Positions 30,808 to 41,192 of a DNA stretch of 54,024 bases are shown here, one piece after another. Origin of the DNA: an uncultured bacterium (GTDB lineage: Bacteria; Patescibacteriota; Minisyncoccia; Phycocordibacterales; PALSA-1337); NCBI GenBank assembly GCA_903872035.1, contig CAIQIZ010000011.1, positions 1 through 54,024 of the forward strand, given 5' to 3'. Below the pieces are notes generated by a model that saw only the letters and a list, made by a program, of their open reading frames with translations, had not been told where the DNA came from and ran no database searches. How positions within the stretch are numbered: position 1 is the stretch's first letter; every line of letters begins with the position of its first letter. The position numbers and the translations under genes are program-made.

Positions 30808-31671
30808 ATGTATGATATGGCCATGAATCAGACCAAGACAGGACTTGAAAGAAAGCCATTTCGTGTGATAGAGCCTCCAACCAGATTCACGCCTATCTCC
30901 GAAATTAGGGATATTTGGCGCCACCGCGAGCTCTTATACCTCCTAGCCTGGAGAGACTACAAGGTTAGATACCGCCAAACCGTTATCGGCCTGTCCTGGG
31001 CGATATTTCAGCCCATATTGGCAACCATCGCCTTCGTCTTAGTCTTTGGTCGCCTAAAAGGGATCACTGACGGCGCTGTCCCCTATTCGCTTTTCGTCTT
31101 TTCCGGCATGGTCATATGGCAATTCTTTGCCAATTCCATCTCTGAATCAAGCCGGTCACTGGTAGCATCTAGCCAAATGATCACCAAGATATATTTCCCG
31201 CGGATCGTCATTCCTCTGGCCAAGATAGGGACACAAATCATCGACCTGATTCCTTCATTCATTATACTTCTGATTCTCATGATTTATTTGAAAGTTTTCC
31301 CGACCTTCCTCGGCATATTGTACGTAATCCCCCTGATCCTGATCTTGACTATAATCTCCGCTAGCATCGGCATCATCTTGTCGGCCATAAATGTCAAATA
31401 CCGCGACGTGCAATTCGTTGTACCGTTCTTCATTCAACTGGGACTGTTCTTGAGCCCCGTCATTTATTCAACAGCCAATCTCGGAAGATATTCCAAGCTC
31501 CTTCTTTTGAATCCAGTGACGGGAATAATCGATTCATTCCGGTCTGTGTTGTTTCAAACGGCCTTCCCATTGAAATCATTCACGGTCTCTTGCATCTTCG
31601 CCGCTGTATTGACGATGTTAAGCCTTCTATATTTCATCAAATCGGAAGGTGCTTTTTCAGATGTTATTTAA
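30808..31671 (+). CDS. ABC-2 polysaccharide export permease (Wzm/TagG-like)
   Basis: 287 aa; RDIWRHRELLYLLAWRDYKVRYRQTVIGLSWAIFQPI. Start may be the ATG at 30823. Confidence 0.92.
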   Translation: MYDMAMNQTKTGLERKPFRVIEPPTRFTPISEIRDIWRHRELLYLLAWRDYKVRYRQTVIGLSWAIFQPILATIAFVLVFGRLKGITDGAVPYSLFVFSGMVIWQFFANSISESSRSLVASSQMITKIYFPRIVIPLAKIGTQIIDLIPSFIILLILMIYLKVFPTFLGILYVIPLILILTIISASIGIILSAINVKYRDVQFVVPFFIQLGLFLSPVIYSTANLGRYSKLLLLNPVTGIIDSFRSVLFQTAFPLKSFTVSCIFAAVLTMLSLLYFIKSEGAFSDVI

Positions 31672-31903
31672 AAAAGAAACTCCGAATAATTTCTTCCGGA
31701 ATGCAAGCAGATATTGAGCGGACGATAGATCCGAGTGTACCTCTGTCAATCATTGGATGAAGCGGTATCGTCACGTAATAAGTGCAACCATCCTGTTTTT
31801 TCGCCATTCTCACATGGCTCCCACGTTGACGGGTAACAGAAAAGACGAGATTTTGTAAAATCTTAACCAATCTTCCTCCGGAAACGCGGATTAACCTAGG
31901 CAT
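31664..31903 (-). CDS. hicA: HicA-like toxin
   Basis: MPRLIRVSGGRLVKILQNLVFSVTRQRGSHVRM...TIPLH...IDRGTLGSIVRS: canonical HicA G-SH fold; directly follows and overlaps a HicB-like ORF. Confidence 0.82.
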   Translation of the reverse strand: MPRLIRVSGGRLVKILQNLVFSVTRQRGSHVRMAKKQDGCTYYVTIPLHPMIDRGTLGSIVRSISACIPEEIIRSFFFK

Positions 31904-32135
31904 ACACGACTTCGGAAAGATCAATATTCATCATGATGGTAGGAGAGTACTTTTTCCGACGAAGCGATCCAAAAATTTCTTCCACGGCCGTCTCTGTGGC
32001 TTCCTTAATGTTATGTAAAAGCTTCTCGAAGGTCTTGCCTTGAGTAATGATATTATAAGCATCGTTAGAGGCAACGTAATAGCCATCTTCGCCTCTAAAA
32101 ACCCTGAATAAAACGATTTTATTGCTTATCTTCAT
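31896..32135 (-). CDS. hicB: HicB-like antitoxin (UPF0150)
   Basis: 79 aa; EDGYYVASNDAYNIITQGKTFEKLLHNIKEATETAVE. Confidence 0.75.
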   Translation of the reverse strand: MKISNKIVLFRVFRGEDGYYVASNDAYNIITQGKTFEKLLHNIKEATETAVEEIFGSLRRKKYSPTIMMNIDLSEVVYA

Positions 32136-32206
32136 AGGCCTAGTATAATGCTTAAAATTATCGTTTGCAAACTAAATGGCAATCAGTGCCTAATGAACCA
32201 ACTTAA

Positions 32207-33439
32207 ATGTCCTCAATCATCGAAATCAACGGCTTGGGAAAGAAATACCCCATCGTTCACGACAAGGTCCAATATGGGACTTTGCGAGATTCTTTGATGG
32301 GCTTTGCCAAGAATCCATTCGCCAAGCAAACGACTCATGAAGAATTCTGGGCTTTGAAGGACATCGACCTTTCCATAGAAAAAGGCGATATCGTAGGCAT
32401 CATCGGCAAAAACGGCGCCGGTAAATCCACTCTCTTGAAGATCATAGCTGGCATAGCCAAACCGACGGAAGGTAACGTCAAACTTTATGGTCGCATATCT
32501 TCCCTGTTGGAAGTCGGCACCGGCTTCCACCCAGAACTCACTGGCCGAGAGAACATCTTCCTGAACGGCGTCATCCTCGGCATGACCAGAAAGGAGGTTG
32601 CCAAGAAGTTCGACCAGATCGTCGACTTCGCCGGTATCGAGAAGTTCCTCGACACGCCCGTCAAGCATTACTCTAGCGGCATGTACGTCCGCCTAGCTTT
32701 TGCAGTTGCGGCACATCTTGAACCGGATATCTTGATCGTAGATGAAGTTTTAGCAGTCGGAGATGCAGAATTTCAGAAGAAGTGTCTGGGGAAGATGGAA
32801 GATGTATCCAAGAAAGAGGGACGGACCGTATTATTTGTCAGCCATAATATGCAAGCGATCTCTTCTCTTACCAAACAGTGTCTTTACCTAAATGGCGGAC
32901 ATATCCGATCATACGGAGAAACTACGGACGTAACATCCCAATATCTTTCAAATATTTCAGCAAGAAACGCTATATATGTGGACGAGACGCCCTATAAACA
33001 GCCACGTATCACCGAAGTCGAAGCAGTCACCTCTTTACCTAGCGGTGTCCACGAATTCGGAAAACGGCTTTCCTTTAAGATAAAGGTAGAAACCAAGACA
33101 GTCCTCCGTGGCGCGGCCGTATCGTTCAAAATAATCAACAGCTTAGGTATTTCCACAACTCACATCCTTACCTTGGACAGCGAGATCCCATTGTGTCGAA
33201 CTGCTGGATCATATGAATTGGTATGCACTATCCCAAGGCCGCGATTGTATCCGGATAATTATTCGCTGACGGTGTACTTTGCGGAGAAATCGACCGAAAC
33301 GCTTTTTGAGACGCTACAGAATGTATGCCACTTCGAGGTCATCAAGATCGACGAGTTTAGAGACTACTATTGGGGTGTTCGAAATGCGGTCTATATCGAA
33401 GATGGCGCTTGGGTAATCAAAAAACATGAAAATCTTTAA
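32207..33439 (+). CDS. ABC polysaccharide export ATPase with Wzt-like C-terminal domain
   Basis: 410 aa; Walker A GKNGAGKST, signature YSSGMYVRLAFAVA, Walker B DILIVDEVL, plus ~150-aa C-terminal beta domain. Confidence 0.93.
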   Translation: MSSIIEINGLGKKYPIVHDKVQYGTLRDSLMGFAKNPFAKQTTHEEFWALKDIDLSIEKGDIVGIIGKNGAGKSTLLKIIAGIAKPTEGNVKLYGRISSLLEVGTGFHPELTGRENIFLNGVILGMTRKEVAKKFDQIVDFAGIEKFLDTPVKHYSSGMYVRLAFAVAAHLEPDILIVDEVLAVGDAEFQKKCLGKMEDVSKKEGRTVLFVSHNMQAISSLTKQCLYLNGGHIRSYGETTDVTSQYLSNISARNAIYVDETPYKQPRITEVEAVTSLPSGVHEFGKRLSFKIKVETKTVLRGAAVSFKIINSLGISTTHILTLDSEIPLCRTAGSYELVCTIPRPRLYPDNYSLTVYFAEKSTETLFETLQNVCHFEVIKIDEFRDYYWGVRNAVYIEDGAWVIKKHENL

Positions 33440-34202
33440 ACAGATAAAAGCATTAATCCCTGAGCCGATAAAGATTCCTATCAGAAAATTTCGGTCTTGG
33501 AAGTTCCGCGGTTTCCACTATCCTGTCAGACCTTATAGTGCAAACAAACTAACAAGAATATACAAAAATCTGGACACCTACGGAAAAAAGCAACTGACAA
33601 GATGGTTACGATACTGTGCCGGCTCACAAGATTTCTTCGCTTTCAGAACACGTGCCACGAACGGCCTCATGTTGCAACAGGTCACTGAGGAATATGCCGA
33701 TTATTTGACGTGGTTGAAGACAAAGAATATCAAAAAATACCTAGAGATCGGGATCGGTTCGGGCAGTTCATTCTTTATCAACAACATCTTCATAAAGAAA
33801 TCTGCAGAGCTGAGCATTGCCGTAGACAATGTGTCGTATGACTGTTTCGGCGACCAGCTGCGGAATATAAATGACAAATTCGAAACATTGCGATCTCTGA
33901 ATCGATCATGCACATTTAAATTCTATCAAGGAAAATCTGATGACTTCTTCAGACAAAATAGCGAGAAATTCGACTTAATCTTTATCGACGCGGATCATGG
34001 ATATGACAGCGTCAAATCTGATTACGATCACGCCTTACGCGCTCTAAGTCCCAATGGGTACATTATCTTCCATGATATTGCCAATGAATACTACCCTGGC
34101 GTGATTAGGCTTTGGAAAGAAATCACGGGTAGTGGTGCCAATGTTATAGAATATGTAACTAAAAATAATTACTGCGGAATCGGTATACTAAGCCTAAATT
34201 GA
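33426..34202 (+). CDS. Class I SAM-dependent methyltransferase
   Basis: 258 aa; KYLEIGIGSGSSFF, FDLIFIDADHGYDSVKSDYDHALRALSPNGYIIFHDI; overlaps the upstream ATPase gene by 14 bp. Confidence 0.85.
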   Translation: MKIFKQIKALIPEPIKIPIRKFRSWKFRGFHYPVRPYSANKLTRIYKNLDTYGKKQLTRWLRYCAGSQDFFAFRTRATNGLMLQQVTEEYADYLTWLKTKNIKKYLEIGIGSGSSFFINNIFIKKSAELSIAVDNVSYDCFGDQLRNINDKFETLRSLNRSCTFKFYQGKSDDFFRQNSEKFDLIFIDADHGYDSVKSDYDHALRALSPNGYIIFHDIANEYYPGVIRLWKEITGSGANVIEYVTKNNYCGIGILSLN

Positions 34203-34224
34203 TGTGAGCCAGCGATTATCCGGA

Positions 34225-35262
34225 CTAGAGAATCTCGTCCTGAAGTTCCGATATAACTTTCATCGAGTCCTTAATATGGAACTGTAAAAGAGTTCCACTA
34301 CTGGACCAATAGTGCCGAAACTCCGCTCCTGGCCTAATAATTCCTGAGGCATCGTATCTTTCCTGATCAAAAACCACTGAACTATATTTATCTTTTCTTT
34401 GATCCATCAAAGCCGGATACATATTCTGGTCTGCCACCCATAGATGCTCGTTCAGTACAGTCGATGAGGTTACTAGCCTTTCTATGAGATCAAGATCCAT
34501 AATATCCGTATAAACGCAAGCGGCCGCCAAGGTTAGATGTGGGGGGAAACTGCACCCGATCTCTTCGAGAAATTCCTTCTGGTAGGCCGGGCTTGATTCA
34601 TAAACATACAGATATGATCGAGGATCAATATTCAACCAATCGATCAGCTGGCAAGGTCTCTTAAGAAAAAGTATGTCGGAATTCATGGTAATGATCCTTT
34701 CCGTGTTTGCTAGGATGATGTGATCGAGAATCTCAAGCGAGTCCACGATTTTTTTCCGATATGAGCGTATTTGCGGATATTCCTTCAAAATAGGTTCGAG
34801 TTTAGAATCAGCCTCGCTTCTGACGATTATATTTATGCCCGGTATATGTTTTTCGATCAATTGCATGTCTTCTTGAGACAGACTGCCGTCGTCGTGGGCA
34901 ACAACAGAAACATCGTTGGTGAACCGTAGAAGTGATTTTAACGCTAGAATATACATGTTTACGTGGTGATGACATGTCAATGTGTGCAGTTCAACGCCTG
35001 CACCTATCTTACACGGGATCGGTCGAGTCAATAGAACGCCCTTGAAGACTTCCTGAAGCTGCTTCTTGTATTCCTCGGTTAGATGCTTATTTCGATCGTA
35101 TTTTTTCTTCCAGCGTCGGTGAGCAACGCGGTTATTCCATTCAAAAATTGGCTTTATAGTACGATCCTTGCAATAAAAAAATATCCTCCAGCAAAGCTGA
35201 TTTGATGTCTTTTTTGTTTTTAAATAATCTCGGAGTTTTTTAAGTTGATTTGTCATACACAT
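34225..35262 (-). CDS. Glycosyltransferase-like (nucleotide-diphospho-sugar transferase fold)
   Basis: 345 aa; VVAHDDGSLSQEDM, ITMNSDILFLKRP (DxD-like). Confidence 0.6.
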   Translation of the reverse strand: MCMTNQLKKLRDYLKTKKTSNQLCWRIFFYCKDRTIKPIFEWNNRVAHRRWKKKYDRNKHLTEEYKKQLQEVFKGVLLTRPIPCKIGAGVELHTLTCHHHVNMYILALKSLLRFTNDVSVVAHDDGSLSQEDMQLIEKHIPGINIIVRSEADSKLEPILKEYPQIRSYRKKIVDSLEILDHIILANTERIITMNSDILFLKRPCQLIDWLNIDPRSYLYVYESSPAYQKEFLEEIGCSFPPHLTLAAACVYTDIMDLDLIERLVTSSTVLNEHLWVADQNMYPALMDQRKDKYSSVVFDQERYDASGIIRPGAEFRHYWSSSGTLLQFHIKDSMKVISELQDEIL

Positions 35263-35431
35263 AGACGTTGTTCGATTACAACCCGGCTTACAAATTTAAT
35301 TGATTATCCATAAGGAAAATACTATACTCAAAAGGTACGTATATTCTAACGTAGATAACCGCAAAGGACACTATTGACATAATGATCGGAACGGAGGTAA
35401 GTATATGACTAACAAGTAAGTATAAACAAAA

Positions 35432-36355
35432 ATGACCATATCTATCGTCTCAGCTTCAGATGATAAGTTTGTCCCCTACTTGGGTGTGATGCTATTTTCT
35501 CTCCTGCGAAATAAAAATACGGATACCTCTGTCGAGATATACATCATCGATAACGGCATATCGGCAAAGAACAGGACAAGGCTGTCTAAGTTGATAGGTA
35601 AATTCCGATCGTCACTTATCTTCCTGTCGGTCAATGCTGACATCTACAAAAACTTCCGGATCGATAGCCACATAAACCATACAACGTATTGTCGCCTATC
35701 TATACCCGAGCTGTTCAATAGAGAGATAAAGAAAATACTGTATATAGACGGAGATGTGGTTGTTCGTAAAGATCTTTCCAGCTTATGGAACATCGACATC
35801 TCTGACTACTATATGGCAGCGGTTAAAGATTGGGGTATCACGTCAGATTTACCGAGAAATAATAGCTACTTCAACGCAGGAATCATGCTCTTAAACCTGA
35901 ACAAGATACGGTGTGACAGTATAATGTCCAAAACTATAACTTATATAGAACAAAATAGGCCAGCAATGCATGATCAAGACGGACTCAATGCTATAGTCAA
36001 AGAAAATTACTTATCTTTGCCCGTGATATATAATACGATGTCTTGTTTCTTTTTTAGAAAGAAACTGAATAACAAGCTCGTATACAAATACTCAGGTGGC
36101 CCGATAATCGACCCGTATATGATTCATTTTACGGGATCTTACAAAGTCGGACTGCTATGTAATAATCCTTATAGATACCTATACTATAGGTATCTATTGC
36201 AGACGCAATGGAGATGGCATGCCCTTGGTCAGTTTCTACATATTCCCAGCGAATACACAGATTATACAAAACTGAAATATAAGTTTCTGAAGAGATACCA
36301 GCCGTTACACAAATTATTGAGAACGATCAAAGCGAATACGTCCAAGACAAAATGA
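35432..36355 (+). CDS. GT8 family glycosyltransferase
   Basis: 307 aa; KILYIDGDVVVRKDLSSLWNIDISDYYMAAVKD...YFNAGIMLLNLNK. Confidence 0.92.
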   Translation: MTISIVSASDDKFVPYLGVMLFSLLRNKNTDTSVEIYIIDNGISAKNRTRLSKLIGKFRSSLIFLSVNADIYKNFRIDSHINHTTYCRLSIPELFNREIKKILYIDGDVVVRKDLSSLWNIDISDYYMAAVKDWGITSDLPRNNSYFNAGIMLLNLNKIRCDSIMSKTITYIEQNRPAMHDQDGLNAIVKENYLSLPVIYNTMSCFFFRKKLNNKLVYKYSGGPIIDPYMIHFTGSYKVGLLCNNPYRYLYYRYLLQTQWRWHALGQFLHIPSEYTDYTKLKYKFLKRYQPLHKLLRTIKANTSKTK

Positions 36356-37353
36356 CCACCCACGCAAACAATTTTAGCGTAGACATAATAATTCCGTCAC
36401 ATAATCGTGCTGGCTTTATATGTCAGGCTTTGGATTCGATACTCTGGCAAACTATCAAACCGGCACGGGCCATCGTCATCGACGATGGATCAACAGATAA
36501 TACAAGAAATCTGGTAGCCTCATACTTGCCCCTTTTCCAACAAAAAGGCATCGTATTATCTTACATCTTCCAAAATAAACGGGGCGTGAGTTCCGCGCGA
36601 AATTTGGGCATTGCACATTCAACTTCAGCATATATCTTGTTCTTGGATTCTGATGACATGATCCGACCTACGTATATTTCAGAATTTATGAAATTTTACA
36701 GTAACAATCCCGCAGACATCGCTTATACATCACTTGAAATCATTGACGACAAAGGAAATGTCGTCAAGAACCATCCGGAGCTGAAAGATTTTGAAAATCA
36801 TCAACAAAATATATTTAATGACCTGCTTCGCGATAATCTATTTATTAGAAATGCGGCACAGGTTCTATTTCCACGGAGGATCATAGCGAACGGCTTACGA
36901 TTTGACGAAAGCCTGACATATGCGGAAGATCTGGATTTTTTACTCAAAATTGCGGCAAATAATAGTTTTGTTTTTCTAAACAACGAACTTTTTCTTTATA
37001 GACTGCATGCGTCAAATGTTTGCCGTGATAAGACGTATGTATTTCGAGAATCTATCAGATTCTATAAACTTTGGATCGATAGAGGCGCAGGACAAAGCAT
37101 AACAAACCTTTGGGGGAAATATCTTCTCTACAGGATCATCCTTCGTTTTCCACATCTGGATTTTTACAAGATAGCCGATGCATCCCTGGCCGACTTAAAA
37201 TACAAAATGGCGCTATTCCCCAGATTTTCCGGAAACATCATATGGAATTCGGTCTGGAGCTTCGCTGACTACGCATGGCGCAGTATTGTGACCGGCTCTT
37301 TTGTAAAAGACGTTAGGCGTTATATTTACACAAGAAAAAAATATTTTAAATAG
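36352..37353 (+). CDS. GT2 glycosyltransferase
   Basis: 333 aa; VDIIIPSHNRAGFICQALDSIL, IDDGSTDNTR, FLDSDDM. Confidence 0.92.
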   Translation: MTTHANNFSVDIIIPSHNRAGFICQALDSILWQTIKPARAIVIDDGSTDNTRNLVASYLPLFQQKGIVLSYIFQNKRGVSSARNLGIAHSTSAYILFLDSDDMIRPTYISEFMKFYSNNPADIAYTSLEIIDDKGNVVKNHPELKDFENHQQNIFNDLLRDNLFIRNAAQVLFPRRIIANGLRFDESLTYAEDLDFLLKIAANNSFVFLNNELFLYRLHASNVCRDKTYVFRESIRFYKLWIDRGAGQSITNLWGKYLLYRIILRFPHLDFYKIADASLADLKYKMALFPRFSGNIIWNSVWSFADYAWRSIVTGSFVKDVRRYIYTRKKYFK

Positions 37354-37415
37354 AATTTTGTAATGATAAAGATCTCTATGCTCATAACGGGTCATCCTTA
37401 CAATAAGTCACTGTC

Positions 37416-39131
37416 ATGCTAATCAAAGATGTCAAGACCCCTGTCTCAGGTTGGATGCGCAGAAACTGGCTATTTCTTATTACTTTCTTTGTACTCGCCG
37501 TTGTGGCAAATCTCTTTCTTTTTCAATTTTATGGCCAAGAGAAATACATTTATTTCTGGGATTATTCAGGATATGAATTGAGTTTTACGTTAATCGTCCA
37601 TGTGTTCAGTCATAATGGTCTCTTGGCGGCTATCGGAACTTTGCTTGACTCAATAGCCATAAGTGACCATAGTTTTATAGCACCTTTTATAATCTCTCCG
37701 GTGGGTCTGCTTTTTGGAACCAGCCGGCCGGTATATCTGTTTTCAGTTTTAAATGTCCTGGCATTGCCGGCGGTATTAGCGATAGGGTGGCTGTTCATGC
37801 TCCTGACAGACGAGCGAAATGCCAATCGTTGGTATTATGCATTGATCCCCATAACCATAACGTGGCTTACGCCGCAGTTTTGGGTACCAATAACTTCAGG
37901 ATATTATGATGTGTCGACTCTGATCGTTGCAAACCTGATCTGGGGCATTACAGGATCCGACTGGAAGCGTAATCCGACATCCAAAGCAATCCTCGTTGGT
38001 ATGCTTCTGACGATGTCGATATTTGTTCGCCGTTGGTTCGGATATTGGGTCTTTAGTTTTTTTCCTGCCGTCATTATAATCTGGGCAATCGCTAAATGGA
38101 AACAAAGTACGCCACTGTTGACTCTGAAAAATATTTTCATTTGCGGAATCTCAGCATCTTTGTTCTTTGCCTTCACAAGCTCTCCGGTCATGTATTCAAT
38201 GATACGGAATGATTATAGTGTAATGTTCCAAGCTTATAAGCTCGGCAACTCGACTTTACAAGTTATGCTAAAAGCGGTTTCCTATTATGGCTGGTTAAGC
38301 ATTGCATTTGCGGTCGTGGGTTTGATTTTGGCATTAAAATACAATCCGAAAAAACAATTTATATGCTTTATCGCAATACAAACTTTTCTAACCCTACTCT
38401 TATTTTCTCACGTTCAGCTAGTTGGCGCTCAGCACCATTATCAATTCATGCTAGCAATCATATTATTCCAAGCTTTATTTCTATTTTATCTTTGGCGTTC
38501 CCGACTTAGAAACTGCTGGAAATATGTCATAACATCGGTATTTTGTGTAATTACACTGATTAATTTTGTGCAAAGCTTGATTCCACAATTCACCCATTTC
38601 CATCTACAGAGTACGCATATGCTTGCGGAAGCCGAGCATTATCCACTAGTCAGGAACGACATCCCACAAATAGAATCTTTGATGCGATTTCTCGATCAAT
38701 ATTCAGACATATATGTTGTCGCCGCTTCCATGACGTTGAACGATGACATGCTTAGAGAATCTTGTCATTACATTCCCGTAGCTTTGCTAGTCTGCAGTCG
38801 TATTATGCAAAGCAGCGTAGTGGACCTAAGAGATGGTTTTCCGCAACAATTTTTAAGTGCAAATTACGTTCTTGTAGGAGATCCAATCCAATATCATCTT
38901 CAACCAAAAGATGAACGAGTGATCGGTATATTAGCCGATGAGATTCTCAACAAAAATAACATTGGAAATGCTTTCGAAATAATACCTCGTCAATTTACTT
39001 TAGATAATGGTGTCCAGGTAAAAATATATAAAAAGGTAAGGGATTTCACACCGCAAGAGCTACAAAAATTAGAAAATATATTCCTAAGTTTTTACCCATC
39101 TCAACGGGCGCTGTTTAGGATAGCGATTTAG
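37416..39131 (+). CDS. Polytopic membrane protein, GT-C glycosyltransferase-like
   Basis: 571 aa, many TM segments, soluble C-terminal part; within polysaccharide locus. Confidence 0.6.
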   Translation: MLIKDVKTPVSGWMRRNWLFLITFFVLAVVANLFLFQFYGQEKYIYFWDYSGYELSFTLIVHVFSHNGLLAAIGTLLDSIAISDHSFIAPFIISPVGLLFGTSRPVYLFSVLNVLALPAVLAIGWLFMLLTDERNANRWYYALIPITITWLTPQFWVPITSGYYDVSTLIVANLIWGITGSDWKRNPTSKAILVGMLLTMSIFVRRWFGYWVFSFFPAVIIIWAIAKWKQSTPLLTLKNIFICGISASLFFAFTSSPVMYSMIRNDYSVMFQAYKLGNSTLQVMLKAVSYYGWLSIAFAVVGLILALKYNPKKQFICFIAIQTFLTLLLFSHVQLVGAQHHYQFMLAIILFQALFLFYLWRSRLRNCWKYVITSVFCVITLINFVQSLIPQFTHFHLQSTHMLAEAEHYPLVRNDIPQIESLMRFLDQYSDIYVVAASMTLNDDMLRESCHYIPVALLVCSRIMQSSVVDLRDGFPQQFLSANYVLVGDPIQYHLQPKDERVIGILADEILNKNNIGNAFEIIPRQFTLDNGVQVKIYKKVRDFTPQELQKLENIFLSFYPSQRALFRIAI

Positions 39132-39148
39132 TTATTTTCCCGCCCGCT

Positions 39149-39748
39149 TTAGAAAAAGCCACAAACAATATAACCTATCCCGCCGGCCAACATCCATCCC
39201 CCAATCACATCCGAGAACCAATGCACTCCCAAATAGATCCGGCTGACCCCGACTAGAAATATTATCGAGCCACAGATAGTTACGCATAATACTTTCATGG
39301 GCCTATTTTTTACGATCCTGGACAAACCCAAAGCTAGGATCAGAAAAACGATGGTTACACCAGTCGTGTGGCCACTGGGATAACTCCAATTGCCGATATT
39401 GGATGCCAACGGCATATTCGGCCTAGCGATCAGGTAAAAATTCTTTAGATAGGATGTCAGTAAATTGACAAATAGAAACCCGAAACCAAGACAGGCGGCC
39501 ATTCTCCATTCAGCCAATAACATAAATATTACTAAAGCGACTATTACAATAATGGTTAAATCACCCCCGTCTCCGAGACGAGTTATATGTGACATGAGAT
39601 ACGTTAACGTTGACGTTTGCGATGCCAAACCTGCGTTGTTTACAACAGTATCTATCTCATGGATTCCTGAATTTCGAGACGAAACGAGCATGCTAATACC
39701 CAGAAATAGAACGAGAAGTATGAGACCAGCAATTATTTTCTTGCGCAT
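39149..39748 (-). CDS. PAP2-family phosphatase
   Basis: 199 aa; SYPSGHTTGVTIVF, SRIYLGVHWFSDVIGGWMLA. Confidence 0.92.
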   Translation of the reverse strand: MRKKIIAGLILLVLFLGISMLVSSRNSGIHEIDTVVNNAGLASQTSTLTYLMSHITRLGDGGDLTIIVIVALVIFMLLAEWRMAACLGFGFLFVNLLTSYLKNFYLIARPNMPLASNIGNWSYPSGHTTGVTIVFLILALGLSRIVKNRPMKVLCVTICGSIIFLVGVSRIYLGVHWFSDVIGGWMLAGGIGYIVCGFF

Positions 39749-39778
39749 GCTATTATTATACTATAATACATCTTACTT

Positions 39779-41086
39779 ATGAGACCTGGCCGAATAACCC
39801 TTTTTACCATCGACTCCCTGAGCATCACCCTGGCTTTCCTAGCCTCCCTGTTCATTCGCCAATCATCGGTTATCACATCTCATTTTGGTTACATTCATTA
39901 TGGCACGACTATCTATTTGTGGTCATTTATAGTCGCAGCTTTGCTTCTTTCTACTGTCTTTGGAGCCTTCAAGCTATATCAGGTCAGAACCATTGAGATT
40001 TCTGCCAGAATATTCACGGTATTGAAATCGCTGGTCGTTTGGACGCTCCTCATCACCTTGCTAGTGTATATCTTGAAATTCGATTTCTCCCGTGCAGTGC
40101 TATTCATGACGGTAATCTTAACAGCCATACTTATCTGCTTTGGAAGGTTCGCTTACTTCAAATATCGCCTGAACAAGAAAGCGGATGACGACACTGACGT
40201 TCACATCATCGGAACACGCGGACGCGCTCAGGATATCGAAAAGCAACTGAAGAATAGCCTACCAAATCTCTCTGTCATACATTTTGATTTTCAGAATCCC
40301 AAATCACGCGCACATTTGGCCGCAATGGAAAGCCGGGATATTTTTATCGCGGATGAGCACCTGACTCGACAGCAAGTGATGGAAATCCTGGCTGACGACA
40401 GTTTCAATCATCACAGCTTCCGGGTCATCTTGGACACTTTTAGGTTGGCGACTGGCGAAGTTCGACTGAACGATCTTGATGAGATACCTTCAATCTCTCC
40501 CAATTGCCAGCCAAATACAGTCTATTTGATCGCAAAGCGTCTATTAGACATCACGATCTCTGGACTCGGTATCATCGCCGTCTCCCCTCTTTGGTTGACG
40601 ATCGGAGCCATCATCAAAATCGATTCCAATGGACCAGTCTTCATAAAGCAGATCCGCATGGGCTCGAATGCAAAGCCCTTTACGCTCATAAAATTCCGAA
40701 CCATGCATTGCGATACGACGCTCTATGAATATTCGCCAAATAATGGAGACGACCCTAGGATAACCAGGAGTGGCCGTCTCTTACGCCGTTTCAGCCTGGA
40801 TGAACTGCCTCAATTGTGGAACATCCTCAAAGGCGACATGAGCCTAGTCGGCCCACGGCCGGAGATGGAATTCATCGTCAAAAGCTACCAGCCTTGGCAA
40901 CAGATCCGCCTCAAAGCTAAACCTGGTTTGACTGGTCTGTGGCAAATCCTCGGACGCAAAGATATTCCGTTACACAAGAACTTGGAATATGATTTCTACT
41001 ACATTTGTAATCGTAATTTCCTCCTTGATTCAGTAATCATGCTGAAGACTATTCCGGCAGTGCTATTTGGTAGAGGTGCTTACTAG
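39779..41086 (+). CDS. Polyprenyl glycosylphosphotransferase (WbaP/WcaJ-like)
   Basis: 435 aa; KRLLDITISGLGIIAVSPLWLTIGAIIKIDSNGPVFIKQIRMG...RRFSLDELPQLWNILKGDMSLVGPRPE. Confidence 0.95.
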   Translation: MRPGRITLFTIDSLSITLAFLASLFIRQSSVITSHFGYIHYGTTIYLWSFIVAALLLSTVFGAFKLYQVRTIEISARIFTVLKSLVVWTLLITLLVYILKFDFSRAVLFMTVILTAILICFGRFAYFKYRLNKKADDDTDVHIIGTRGRAQDIEKQLKNSLPNLSVIHFDFQNPKSRAHLAAMESRDIFIADEHLTRQQVMEILADDSFNHHSFRVILDTFRLATGEVRLNDLDEIPSISPNCQPNTVYLIAKRLLDITISGLGIIAVSPLWLTIGAIIKIDSNGPVFIKQIRMGSNAKPFTLIKFRTMHCDTTLYEYSPNNGDDPRITRSGRLLRRFSLDELPQLWNILKGDMSLVGPRPEMEFIVKSYQPWQQIRLKAKPGLTGLWQILGRKDIPLHKNLEYDFYYICNRNFLLDSVIMLKTIPAVLFGRGAY

Positions 41087-41192
41087 ACCACGGCGAAGGA
41101 GACATCCGAGACAATATGAAGGAAGGATACTGCTGCGCGCATTTACATGGCGGGAATCTGAATATTGTCGAGGAGGTGCTCATTCGCCGTGG

